DNA from: Bathynomus jamesi
Taxonomy: Eukaryota > Arthropoda > Malacostraca > Isopoda > Cirolanidae
Assembly: GCA_023014485.1 (NCBI GenBank)
Contig: JAJOZX010007495.1
Span: 32,501-96,500 of the forward strand
Direction of reading: 5' to 3'
DNA: 64,000 nucleotides
The translations under genes and the position numbers were made by a program. Under the pieces are notes generated by a model. It was not told the origin of the DNA. It made no database searches and saw nothing but the letters and a program-made list of their open reading frames with translations. Shown here piece after piece: positions 32,156 to 43,384 of the stretch; within the stretch, counting starts at the first letter, position 1, and the number at the start of each line of letters is the position of its first letter.

Positions 32156-33499
32156 TGTAAGGGTCTAATTTATTATTACAGACCTTTACGTAGATAATTA
32201 ATTAAATGCCAGGGTCACCAGCGCCCAAATACTAGATTGGCATCCAGCACTGGGGCGCAAAAATAATTTTAATAAAAAAGGGAAGGATTGATTATAAAAT
32301 CATCAAAGTGAATTTTGTATTTTATTGACAACAATTAATAAACTATATGCAACAATTATTTGTAGATGCAAAGAGGATGTTTACCTGTAACAACTTTGAT
32401 TGACATATAAATGCGAAATTAAATAATGGCACCGTTTAGCTAATATATAAGTCTGCAATTAATACTGATACTAATAATAATAAATATGTAACATACTAAA
32501 CTAATACTTATATGCAACAGGTACCAAACTAATATACAACAATTACTAATAGGTAACTAATATTAATAATGTGTAAATAATACTAATAATATACAAATAA
32601 TAGCCACAATGACAACCTTGTCTGCAAAGAGAGAGACAAGAATACTGTAAGTAATATTCCAGACAAAAATGATACATAATAATGGCAAAAATTGATAATT
32701 AAAATATATATGCTATATAGGCCGAGTAACCTGTGGATGGTGAATTACAGTTAATCCTCATTATGGGATTGTGTTAAGTTGAACAGGAAAACTAAGAAAG
32801 TATGTAGGCCACAAATGACTAGTAGGCCATCTGCTAAGAAAATACATAAAACATAATAGGCTTATAAAGTATATTAAGAAAATTAATGGGCAGGCCTATG
32901 CCTCTTCAATATAATAGAGCTGAGGTTAATCATCTAAAACAAAGGCTACGGTAGGCCTCAGCTAGGCTAGAGTAATTTACAATTTGGCTCTTGCATAGAT
33001 AGGCTTAACTTAGTCTAAGCTAATTTATAGTATGAATCTTTCAGTACTAATAACAAACAATATAAGGCTTGTTAATATCTGCAGTAAGAAACATACCACA
33101 ACGAAATTTTGCTTGCTGGCGCCGTGCTTGGATTTTATATCACAATGTGGAAACGGCGTCCCTTGTATTGTCGTTGCACATAAGTTTGTTTTTACTTCAC
33201 AATTTTACGAACAAGCCAAAATAATCCTTAAAAACAAACTCACGTCTAGTCACACCATGCCCCCAAAATTTACATTGTTTAGAAAGCACAAAATATATTT
33301 TTATATTTGCTTTGAATTTCTTTAATGATTGCACTTTAATTTTTAACTAAATTACTATACACTGAATGATTAAGAATTAAAATTAATCACTGGACATGTT
33401 TAACTTGTATTTATTTATTTAGACTTAAAATATTTCACTTGTGCCAACTTGTGGCAATTTTCACTAATAAAAAATAATCCTGTGGTGCAAGGCACTACA
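32156..33499 (-). repeat. Solo LTR of the Gypsy-A family, minus orientation
   Basis: 1344 bp. On the minus strand it starts TGTAGTGCCTTGCACCACAGG and ends at CCCTTACA, parallel to both Gypsy-A LTRs but clearly more diverged, with extra sequence. It is flanked by ATAG (32152-32155 and 33500-33503). No internal sequence is present, so it is best read as LTR-LTR recombination after insertion into BEL-B Gag. Confidence 0.93.
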
Positions 33500-33503
33500 A
33501 TAG

Positions 33504-34187
33504 CTTCTAATTTTGAATAAAATTTTCCCATATCACTGTGGTTATTTTTTACGGGTGCAAAATCAATAATTTGTTGAGACAATTCAAATGTAATCTCATC
33601 TTTATTAATGTAATTACGTTTCAAGAGATCAATAGCTATTTCATATGAATCACCCACAGCTGGTAAATAGGCTATCATGTTGTAGGCTGGACCTTTAAGG
33701 AAACTAGTTAAGTAGCTAAACTTATCAACAGTTGGAATATAAGGTTTATTACCTATTGAACTCTCAAATTTTTCAATGAAAGATGGAATTGTACCGTGTC
33801 CCCATCAAATGTTGGTACTAGCAAAGTGGGTAACTTAGCCCTAAATTCTTGTGACTCGGGATTTGACATGCCACTTAAATTTTGTTGAAGGTTAGCTCTA
33901 CTTTGATTAAAATCAGAAATAGGTTTATTTGGTGTTAAGTCGGTCAAACGAGACTGTAATCTCCTTATGTGCTGTTCAATTGAGATTATCTGATGCTCAT
34001 TATCAGAGTAAAGGTCTATAAGTTGTTCATCAGCCATTTCAGGTTCAATTAACTTTGAAATACTCTCATCAATGGCTATTATATCCTTCTTAAAGTTACC
34101 CAATTTAAGAATTACATACTCTAAATCTTCCTTGCCTGGTTGTGTAATACTGTTAAAAGTGTTGATGTCCTTAGTAACAGCGCCCAA
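33504..34187 (-). pseudogene. BEL-B Gag, N-terminal part
   Basis: Minus strand 34187-33753 and 33678-33504. It has ISIEQHIRRLQSRLTDL, then KLPTLLVPTFDGDTVQF (the FDGD motif that opens the BEL Gag capsid-like region). A frameshift near 33790 is followed by YIPTVDKFSYLTSFLKGPAYNMIAYLPAV-like text and ELSQQIIDFAPVKNN. The 34188-34588 leader contains TTGGTGGCCCGTGTGTTGG next to the LTR, a candidate primer-binding site. Confidence 0.87.
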
Positions 34188-34588
34188 CTTTCCCTCTTTT
34201 TCTTTTTTAATTGTTTCAATTCCTCACTGTCCATGTTTAAGTCAAAATTGTTTAACTGGGGATCGTAATGAAATATAGGACAAGAAGAAATTACCAGAGA
34301 CGAGAGATCAAATAAGTTGAGTAATCAGACAAACCAGTCAAGTTTTAAGTTTAGTTAAATCCCCCCAAGTATTTGTGTGTCACTCAGTTCTAAGCTTATA
34401 AAAGAATGGGAATCCTTAAATGTAAATGTTTCCGAGTTAGGCCCTAGGTTGTAGACCTAATTAGGCAAGTTTGTTACTTTAGGCTTGATTAGGTTAGGTT
34501 TAAGCTAGACCATTTAGCTTAATTCTACAATTTTTGTTAAATAAGGTTAAGCCTAAAGTATGTAAATTCCCAACACACGGGCCACCAA

Positions 34589-35310
34589 TGTGAAAAATGC
34601 TCTGTATGAATTGGTCCCCAATTAACCCACCCCTAATATCTCCAGTCTAACTATAGAGTAGATTAAGCCTAGGGTTGGAGGGGTCGGCCTAGAGATTCCG
34701 GAAATGGTCCAGAGCGGGCAGAGTAAATTGAGGTCCACAGTAGGATTCCTCACCAAATTAGGTTAGGGTAATTTACCTTCCCCTTTGTTAAGCTGAGTTG
34801 ATGCTAGGTCTCAGCCCACAATGTAGGCCTAATTTGTCTGACCCAGTTTAATTTATGTCCCTTAATTAACTGGGCTAAAAAACAACTGATCACTTACTAA
34901 GTGTTATTAGACAGTCCCTCTTCTCCTTCCTCAATTTTTGAGAGCGTACTTGCTGGTGGGGATCTTTTTCCGTTGTTTAGCCTCTTCCTTCTCTCCGTTC
35001 CGTCTTGTTCTCTCGTTGCTTCTTTTCGTTCTCACCCCTTCCCCGTGTCCTTTTTCGCGGGGATTTTTCCACCAGCGTTCTCTTGGTTTTTTTTCAGTTG
35101 GTTGATCGGTAATGTATGTGTATTACCGAGCACGCTCTATCACACATTATATAAATACTAATGTGGAGAATAACTGTGGTGAGCAACCAATTGGTTTCAT
35201 CCACAGTTATTGACATAAAAGGAATTTAATAATTGTTAGATTAACTACCTACCTACTCAGTGGACCATTTTCGTTACCTCCCAACTACCCACACGTATCA
35301 GTTTTCCATA
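34589..35310 (-). repeat. BEL-B 5' LTR
   Basis: 722 bp, matching 21877-22602. The inner edge, read on the minus strand, ends TTTTTCACA beside the candidate primer-binding site. The outer edge abuts AACT and BEL-A integrase codons. Confidence 0.93.
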
Positions 35311-35314
35311 AACT

Positions 35315-36364
35315 CTTCAATTATGCCAAGCTTCCAGCATTGCCTTGGTCTTTCATCCCCAATCATTACCACTTCTCCCACCTTGATACAATTTGCATTG
35401 GAGCCCTTTACATTGCCTCATGGGTAATAATTGAGTTCTGGCAAGTATTCTATCTGCCACCTCTTCCATAACTGATCTTGTAGCTCTTCAAGGTACTTGA
35501 ACCTTCTGGTTAACTCTTCTTGAGTGCTCTAGATAGGCTGTAATTCTTCTGGCAAACTGGGGCTTCATGTTAATCGTTTACCACAAAGAAAATGGTTTGG
35601 TGTCAATGGCTCTGCATCCTGCATACTGTTATAAACAAAGGTGATAGGCCTACCGTTCACCATTGCTTCTACTTCACACAAAACTGCAGAATTCTTCTTT
35701 GCTCAAATGAGCATTAACTAAAAGTTTCTTTAATGGATACTTTACACTCCTCACTAGCCTTTCCCAAAATCCTCCCCACCATGGTGCTCTCTCAACAATA
35801 AACTCTCACTGTACCCCATGGTGTGAAAAGTAGGATTCGAATCCCTCCTCTTTTAGCAAGGACCAAACTTCTTGGAGTTCCTTTGCAGCCCTTTTGAAGG
35901 TTTTTGCATTATCCGATATGATTTTATTTGGGAAACCCCTTCTGTTCACAAACCTTTTAAAGGCCAAAAGAAATACATCACTACTTAAGTTGCTCACCAA
36001 CTCCAAATGGATTGCTCTGGTGGTAGAACATGTGAAAAGACATATATAACCTTTGTTAGACTCCCCTTACTCATACACATAGACTGGACCTGCGAAGTCT
36101 ACTCCCACTACATCAAATGGCACAGTATAGTCTATACACACACCGTTCTCTTGGAAGTGGAGCTACCTTTTCATAATAAGGCTTTGCACTCCAACGCTTG
36201 CAAACCACACATTTATGCAAGACCCATTTTACTACTTGTCTAATTTTGGGAATCCAAAATTGTTGTCTGATCTCTATTATCACTTCTCTAACTCCAGCAT
36301 GTAACAACTTACGATGAGTATCCAGGATCAAAAGTTCCACAAAGTGACCCCCAGAAGGTAGCAA
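35315..36364 (-). pseudogene. BEL-A integrase
   Basis: Minus strand. Zinc-binding segment ILDTHRKLLHAGVREVI...CVVCKRWSAKPYYEK at 36364-36130; core with FPNKIISDNAKTF at 36006-35806; then decayed APWWGGFWERLVRSVK-like text and the C-terminal GDERPRQCWKLGIIEE, cut by BEL-B at 35314. Several frameshifts and stops are present. The missing end is at 21872-21673. Confidence 0.88.
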
Positions 36365-37003
36365 AATTGGATGTCTTTTCTCCTCTGGAAGCCCAGAAAA
36401 CTGTAGTCTACCTCCTACTCACAATAAATCCTGATCCAAAAACACATCCAAACCCTTGAGAGCAGAATGTGTTGGTAGAACCTGTAATGGACGGCTGGTG
36501 AGCAATTCCCTCTTTTCACCAAATTTTTCCTTCTGCACATATACCACCCAGTATTGCCTGGCTTGCTGAATCTCCTTACTGTTCAGAATTCCTTCCATTC
36601 TTGTTTCTCCCTTAATGCTGTTTGTAAATCTATATACCCATGCGTCACTCTTAACCTTTTCAGACTGCTAATGTCCTCAAGCCTCAATATGGGGGTCCTG
36701 CTGTATAACTTGACAACTGTTCACAGTGCATTTTCTCATTTCACTCACCCATTCTTCTTGAGCCTGGCATTCTCCTACAATAGGCTGATGAGAAGGCCAG
36801 TTTTCACTTCCAAGTTTTAGTCACTCTGGCCCATTCCACCACAAACTTGACTGTGCAAGATCTTTCACTGAAATTCCTCGTGTTGGTAAATCAGCTGGGT
36901 TTTGGGTGCCTGGACAATGCTTCCATTGCTTGGGATCTGTGTGTGCTTGAATTTCCTCCACCCTATTGGCAACAAATGGTTTCCATTTCCTTGCCTGGCT
37001 TCT

Positions 37004-37372
37004 TCACCAGTGCCAAACTATAGTGGAGTCTGTCCAATAATAGCTTGGAATTTCATAGAGGGCCAAAGACTTTTGCACTTTAACTGCAAGCCGACTAGCA
37101 ATAACTGCACCCATCAATTCCAATCTTGGAATAGAGCGCCTTTTCAGAGGTGCTACTCTACTCTTTGCAGCAACCAACCTGCAACTTACTTCCTCTTTGA
37201 ATGTGCCTCTTATATAAATACAAGTTGCATAGGCTTCCTCACTTGCATCACAAAAGATGTGCAGCTCCAAATTGTCTGGACTATTGTTCAATTCTCCAAA
37301 GTACCATCTTGGGATTTCAATGTCTCCAAGATGTGCCAATTCTTTGAACCAATATCTCCACCTTACCACCAT
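37004..37372 (-). pseudogene. BEL-A RNase H
   Basis: Minus-strand frame with WYFGELNNSPDNLELHIFCDASEEAYATCIY, LKRRSIPRLELMGAVIASRL and YYWTDSTIVWHW, the standard BEL/Pao RNase H layout. The 36365-37003 stretch to its left is decayed pol linking RNase H to the integrase. Confidence 0.9.
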
Positions 37373-37435
37373 ATGATCAGGTAACTCTTGATCCCAACCG
37401 AGTCCAATTTCCCAGGGGCTCTGAAACCAAATTTT

Positions 37436-38385
37436 TTACTTTATCACAAATGGAGCCAGGAATCCAAGAGGATCAAAGACCTTTGAAGCCAAACAAAGGG
37501 CTGTAAGTTTTGTCCACCTTGTTTCATTCTCAGCCAGCTCTACTAAAGATTTCCCAGTGAAGGTAAACACATCCTCTCCTTGCTGCCAAACAATGCCTAG
37601 CACCTTTGTGTCTATTGCCCACAACTCCTTAATACCAGAATCCTCAATACTTTCTGCTGCATCAGGTACTACACAGGACTGACTCATAATCTGTTGTAAC
37701 TGAGAATGATTGGTCTGCCATTTTCTAAGCTCCATGCCAGTCTCCCTCATTATAGCTCTAGCCTCCCTGAATATATGTTTAGCCATTTCTGTATTATCCA
37801 CGGAACACAGCAAATCATCAATATAAAATTTTTCCTTATGTGTTCAATAGTGTTAGGATGGACTTCAGAATATTTCTTAAAATGGTACTGCATAGTAGCT
37901 GCCAACAGAAATGGACTAGAGCTGAGGCCAAACAACACTGACTTCATTCTATATGCTTGAACCTTAGGTTCATTTTTCAACAAGTCTTTCGTATCCACCC
38001 ACAGATACCTTACTGCATCTCTGTCCTCTGGTTTTAACTTTATCCGCAAAAAGGCTTGCTTCACATCTGCAGTTAATGCTACTCTACCAAACCTGAATCT
38101 CAGTAACAAGGAAAATAAATCTGCATTTAAATTTGGTCCAGCATCCAAACAGTCATTCAAGGACACACCACCTTTGTCCTTGGCTGGGCCATCAAAAACT
38201 ACCCTCAGTTTGGTGGTAGTTTTGTCTCGCCGTACCACTGCATGGTGTAGCAGATAATGTGCCTCCTGGCTCACCAGCTCACCTTGCACCCTTTCAGCAT
38301 AGCCCTCCCTTACATAGCTTAGGATGGCCTCATTGTATTCAATTAACAACTCATTTTTTTTCTTAGTCTGTACAATGGTCTCCAA
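37436..38385 (-). pseudogene. BEL-A reverse transcriptase
   Basis: Minus strand 38385-37750 and 37813-37436. It has LLHHAVVRRDKTTTKLRVVFDG, CLDAGPNLNADLFSLLL, LTADVKQAFLRIKL and VLFGLSSSPFLLAATMQYHF. The active-site region YIDDLL is reached only after a one-base shift at about 37835, so the two frames overlap there. The thumb region includes EARAIMRETGMELRKWQTN. Confidence 0.92.
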
Positions 38386-38449
38386 CCCCCTATTAGCTAG
38401 CTGAAGGTTTGAACTGGGTTTGCAAGAATCCTTCCAAGGGAGGCCAACT

Positions 38450-39155
38450 TCATAGCAACCATCTCAACCCAATCCCTTTTTCAAATTGCTCTAAAACATC
38501 ACTGTTCACTGTACTCGCCTGCTTTTCCTGTTTGTCCTTTATGCCAATGGATTCAAGTTCCCAAAAGGCTTTCAAATGCCTTTCCAAACCATGGCTGTTC
38601 TCCTCAATCTTAACAAAAAGAGCTTCAACCTCCACTTCATTGCAATAGCTACCATGTAGCATCCAGACCTCGAGATGTGCGGACAATATTACCAGTGATG
38701 AAGTCCCAGTAATAGTCAGCTCCAATCAAAAGACTAATATCTTCTGTTCCTTCAAACTTATTATTGCCCAAATTAATTCCTTTAACTTGCAATTCTTGGA
38801 CACATGCCATATCTAAACAAGTAGTGACTGGAGCACAAAGTTCCTCAATCTCTACAGCTTGGACCTTGATAGTGGGACCTTGTGGTAACAACCCCTTAAC
38901 GAGAACTTCTACCTTCTTAACTTTGGTTCGGTTTTGAGCGGAACCCCCAAACCCAGAAATTCTTAAATTTTCCCTCTTAAGTTCTTTAACCTTCAATTTT
39001 CTGGAAATTCTGGTCTTAATAAAGCTACACTGGCTACCACTATCAAACAACACTCTTACAGTAGCTTCCCCATCATTACCAATGAATAATGCTGCAGCTG
39101 TTTGCAATAATCCCCCTTTACTTTTACTCCCTTTCATAGCAGTGGCATGTGCCAC
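38450..39155 (-). pseudogene. BEL-A protease and linker
   Basis: Minus-strand frame 39155-38649 with EATVRVLFDSGSQCSFIKT (catalytic D-S-G intact) and ISLLIGADYYWDFITG. A shift near 38660 leads to the linker HLKAFWELESIGI that normally precedes BEL RT. A TGA codon separates it from Gag at 39156-39158 with no frame change. This could be a mutation or a natural read-through; one copy cannot tell. Confidence 0.87.
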
Positions 39156-40383
39156 TCATGTCTCTACTTCTGGGGTAGGCCTACTAGGAGTGTTTTCACA
39201 CAATAATGGCTGATGCCGGCCATGGCATTTTTTGCACAAAATTTTAAACTTACAAAACCCTGCTCTGTGATCTTTCAAAAAACATTTAAAACATGCTGTG
39301 GACTTAGTTACCCTGTCCTTTCTCTCCTCAAAAGGTAAAGCCTCGGCCACCTCACATTTATATGACTTGTGGTTGCCTTCACAAAATATGCATTCCTTGA
39401 TTCCCTTTAATTTATTCTCAGAGGACGCATGTAGAGCTGACACTGTACCTGGGCTATTCCTTTTTGTAGAAACTTTGGTGCTGCGCCTGCCTTTGTCCCC
39501 TTGTTTAATATCCCACTGTGCAAACTCAACTCCCTCTCGTCTTGCTAATTCTGTGCTTAAAAGACTTAACATCTGCTGAAGGAGGATGTACACATGTTGT
39601 GTAGAGTGTCCCCTACTTAATTCAAGCAAAATTGAGCTAGGCAATTTAGACTCCAGTATAGTGACCATTATACCATACCTCTCCATTCCTACACCCAAGT
39701 TGTCCAGAGACCTAGTTCTAACTTCAAATTCATCATATAACTGCCGTAACTCCTTGACACTATTGGGATTATTAACAGGAGGTATAGCTAAAAGTTCGCG
39801 GAGGTGGCTTTTAATTAAGATCTCTGGCTTACCAAACCGTTTCTTTAATATATCCCAAGCCACATTATAATTAGCCTCTGTTAATGCTAATCCTGCTATT
39901 GTCTTTGCTGCCTCCCCTTCCAAAAGGGACTGCAAATAATTAAACTTCTCCACGGCACTTAACACTTGACTAGAATGAACTGCTGATTGAAAACTGTCTG
40001 CCATCCTTGCCATTCCTGAATACTCCCAGAAAATGTTTTGAGTACAAGCCTCGGTTGTTGAGGGTTGTCTCTCATTATTAAACCTGGTCTCTAACTGTAC
40101 TGAGCTGTTAAACTCTTTTGCTATGTGGCATACTTTAATTATATCATCAATAAACCCTTCAAAGTAAATTATGGTATTTTCTATTTCATCCTCTTCTATA
40201 AGAGCCTCAATTTTAACATTTACTTCGCTTAGAGCAACCTTTTTAGTTTCTAATATGGAAAGCTGCGCAGTCACTAAGCTTAAATCCTCTTGCTCTATGG
40301 CAGAATCTATAGTGGCAATGACCTTTGTAGGTGCTTCTCCCTTTTTTAAACTTGTTCAATTCAGCTGTACTCCTCTTCAATGC
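39156..40383 (-). CDS. BEL-A Gag
   Basis: A long open minus-strand frame, at least 372 codons from 40274, extending in frame to about 40380 (KGEAPTKVIATID). Coiled N-terminal region, then capsid-like FNYLQSLLEGEAAKTIAGLALTEANY-type text (WDILKKRFGKPEILI). Three Cys/His knuckles follow at the C-terminus: CIFCEGNHKSYKC, CFKCFLKDHRAGFC and CKKCHGRHQPLLC. It binds and packages element RNA in functional relatives. The start codon is not fixed by the sequence. The leader 40384-40802 holds no recognised gene. Confidence 0.85.
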
Positions 40384-40802
40384 AAACAACAATTGGGCTC
40401 AATGCCAAATAAGCTGAATTGGCAAAAATACTTAACCAAACTGATCAAACTCAAATTTTGCTTTTTTTTCAAATAAACCGAATTGCTTGGTTGGGGTACT
40501 GACCAACCATCAGTATGGAATACCAAATTTTCCACCCAAGTAACTGGCGCACTGAAGTCTGCAACCTTCGCCTACCAACAATAAACCAAAATTAACCAAA
40601 CCGGTAAAATGTAGGCCCAAAACAACGACAGACTAGTGACCAAGTTTCGCAATTGGGCGACCAAACTTTCTACCCTGGGACCTTAACTCAATTATGCTCA
40701 ACCCGTCCAGGCCTAACTTGGGCTACAATTTGTACAATCAGAACTTTGCCGAAAAATAGTCACTGACTCAGTCTTGGGCCAGAATCCGGTTCCGAAGGAT
40801 TA

Positions 40803-41382
40803 TGTTATTTTTTATTTTATTGGGTTCAGAATCCCAGCTGAGCCGTGAACGGCCAAGCTCTGAAGGGCCAGTTTAACCTACAGCCCAAGTTAAGCTAGAC
40901 TAAAAACTTAGGGACTTGGAGGTCCTATTAGGCCCTACCTCATGGTTGCTGACTCGATGTGGGCCTACCTTAGGCCTCAGTTGCATAAAATTAAGATAAA
41001 AAACAAAAGGGGCACTATTTATGGTCTTCTTTCTAAACCTTGCAACAACAACACAACCTCCACCATTGCACGATGCAACAATCTTGTATCTAAACAACCA
41101 AACTGAATAGCAAGAGAGCTCTCTATAAGACCACGCCCTGTAAGTGCCGCATTCAACAAACGAGTAGGCAGGACGCACAGTGCCCCCAAAAAAATTATAC
41201 CACGAGCCCAAAAATGCTAGCTCTAAATTAAATGAAATTTTCACTAACCTTACAATTATGAGATGGATATATATTATATATATACTTTAACTTAATATAT
41301 ACAAGCAATGCTGCATCAATCAGCTGAGTCATCATATTGCCTTGGGACAACAATGGCTCTTCCTCGTCTAGATTTTCTAACA
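40803..41382 (-). repeat. BEL-A 5' LTR
   Basis: 580 bp; on the minus strand TGTTAGAAAATCTAGACGAGG to AAATAACA. It is adjacent to GTTTC (41383-41387). Internal sequence next to it reads TAATCCTTCGGAACCGG, a possible primer-binding region. Confidence 0.93.
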
Positions 41383-41387
41383 GTTTC

Positions 41388-41878
41388 CATAGCCATGTTT
41401 CCTGCAGACAGAATATCAGCATCCTCTAACAGCTTACCAATTATGATCCGCCTGTGTTTGTTGTTATTGCCTAAGCTTACGCCTCTACAGTTACAAGAGA
41501 TTACCTTGAATATTGCAATTAGGAAGATGCAGAAGTTCTGCCAGCCATCTCTACATATTAAATTCCACTTACACCAGGCACAGCAGTTACAGCATTAGAC
41601 CCAGCTGGATTTTCCTCCAAGGTACGACGCATGTCTCCATAATTACCTTCTCCAGCACTTGCGAGAGGGGCTGCAGGTGTTTTTCTTCCCTTCTTCTCAT
41701 AGAACCGCCGTTCATATACCCGCTCCGGCCATCCTGCTGGATCCATAAATACCCCTGGATCATCACAAACTGCTGTAACTTGAAAGGAACTGTACGTAGT
41801 CCATCTGGAGTCAATTTTCCTATATGTAACTTGAAGGTTCACTTTATCTTCCACAAAAAATAGTTTTTATTCAACTTC
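41388..41878 (-). pseudogene. LINE-X 5' fragment: ORF1 end and start of the endonuclease
   Basis: Minus strand. ORF1 C-terminal text at 41854-41558 includes DDPGVFMDPAGWPERVYERRFYEK, a PxxWPxG(V/I)xxRxF-type ending seen in ORF1 proteins of several LINE clades. The APE endonuclease follows at about 41514-41388 with ISCNCRGVSLGNNNKHR and ADILCLQETWLWK, where QETW holds the catalytic glutamate. BEL-A interrupts right after WK. The 5' part is missing; Gypsy-C begins at 41898. Confidence 0.85.
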
Positions 41879-41897
41879 AAAAATTCAAATAAATAGC

Positions 41898-42322
41898 GTA
41901 ATAGCGTGGGGTTAGTGACCCCGCCAAGTTATTAGGTTTCTAAACAACAACAAAGGCACTTACCGGTGCTTTGATTTAGATCTTTAGGGCCTAGCATAGA
42001 TTTCCAGCGTCCTACAAACCGCCTACCTAACTCTCTCACTTTACTAATTTAGAACCTATAGACATTACTCCTACCCTTATATATTAGTTGACAACTTCCT
42101 GCTCACATTCTAACACATTAGCGACATCACCAAATTAAACTTAGCACCAACGATTTAGTCAGATATGAATAACCATGCTGCTAGTCCAACGAAAACAAAC
42201 GAACAGACCGCGTTCTACTGTTTATCCTATTGTGTTGCCATTCAGCTTTTTTTTAGTGACTTTTCCCTTTAGACTATATACATATATATATATATATATA
42301 TTATGACACACGTGTCACCTCA
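41898..42322 (-). repeat. Gypsy-C 3' LTR
   Basis: 425 bp; plus strand TAATAGCGTGGGGTTAGTG to GTGTCACCTCA. It matches 46561-46998 with indels in the (TA)n/(CA)n stretch. Confidence 0.9.
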
Positions 42323-42330
42323 CTCCTCCC

Positions 42331-43093
42331 CTACAAGTTTAGTCTGTCATGGGGGTGAGAGACCCTAGACAACTTGCGGAGCGGGGTTGATGAAGTAGGA
42401 ATAGGTGCAACCTGCATAGGCGGACGAATTGAACCATTTTCCAGAGGATTGGTTCTCTTCCGGAAGACACTGGTCATTCTGCAATTCACGTTCCCATATC
42501 TGGTCCGATGGCGTTTAATAGAACGACCATCTTCTAGTTGGCACTTGAAGGAAACAGGGCCAGTTCTCTCCCACACAGTTTAGGAACCCATTTTGGTCCA
42601 GCCCCATACGTGCGAATCATAACTGGATCATTAGGTTGCGCTTCCATAACTCTCCTCTTTTTAGTGTCGTGGTACAACTTCTGTTTTTCCTGATGGCGGC
42701 GTAATGTTTCGTTTGGACGTAACAGATCGATCGACAACTGAACGAATTCTCGGCCAATCATAAGTTTAGAAAGAGACACTCCCGTCGTTGTGCGAGGTGT
42801 TGATATTTAAACAAAAATTTATCCACCACCACCTGCATTTCCTCCCTATGCAAAGCTGACTTGAAAGTACGGACCATGTTTTCCGCGAGACCGTTAGTAG
42901 AGGGGTGAAAAACACTAGACTGGACATGTTCAATGCCATTTAGGTGGACAAAAGAACAAAATTTCTCACTGGTAAAACAAGTACCATTGTCGGAAAACAG
43001 AACTATGGTAAACCCCATCGAGCGAAACACGAACGGAGTAAGCAAATAGTAACACCCGAAGTCGTGGAAGTGGTTGGAAAAATTTCCACCCAC
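42331..43093 (-). pseudogene. Gypsy-C integrase
   Basis: Minus strand 43093-42758 with FTIVLFSDNGTCFTSEKF (catalytic D) and SSVFHPSTNGLAENMVRTFK (catalytic E). C-terminal pieces follow at 42779-42331 with PNETLRRHQEKQKLYHD and PVMIRTYGAGPKWVP. Upstream HHCC-region residues lie in broken frames around 43100-43390. At least three frame changes are present. Confidence 0.87.
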
Positions 43094-43384
43094 TTAGAGT
43101 AGGCGTCCACAATGACTAGGAAATAGGTATTATTTATAGGACCTGCATAGTCAACATGGATCCTATGCCAAGGTATAGTAGGTCATTCCACGGACGAAGT
43201 GGACTTTTCCTTGGGAGATCTCTGTTCTCTAGGCAGTTTTGACAGGAAAGAACCAATGATTCGAGTTCTCCATCCAAACCGGGTCACCAGAAATAAGCTC
43301 TCGCCAGCTCTTTCATTTTTGTTGCACCCATATGTTCAGCGTGAAGTTCCTTCACTAAATTTGACCTGCCTTCATTCGGAATTA

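Larger units (their letters stand above)
21877..35310 (-). mobile_element. BEL-B: BEL/Pao LTR retrotransposon nested in BEL-A
   Basis: Minus-strand element with LTRs 34589-35310 (5') and 21877-22602 (3'). The flanks carry AACT (21873-21876 and 35311-35314). On removal, the BEL-A integrase tail joins as GIIEE/LFVRKDN. Order of domains on the minus strand: Gag (34187-33504, 32151-31782, 27242-27080), protease, RT, RNase H, integrase (to 22841). It is itself interrupted by a solo LTR and by a hAT transposon. The LTR ends do not show perfect TG...CA, so the duplication could be 4 or 5 bp. Confidence 0.9.
21098..41382 (-). mobile_element. BEL-A: BEL/Pao LTR retrotransposon, split by BEL-B
   Basis: Minus-strand element. 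Its 5' LTR is 40803-41382 and its 3' LTR is 21098-21672. Perfect 5-bp duplications GTTTC flank it (21093-21097 and 41383-41387). Gag lies around 40380-39156, protease at 39155-38649, RT at 38385-37436, RNase H at 37372-37004, integrase at 36364-35330 and the Pol tail at 21872-21673. The 13.4 kb between 35310 and 21877 is a second BEL element. LINE-X reads through in frame when BEL-A and one GTTTC are removed. Confidence 0.93.

Noticed and set aside
22841..40383. Envelope-like gene in the LTR elements
   Set aside because: No signal peptide, furin-like or transmembrane ORF was found after the integrases; only gag and pol are visible.
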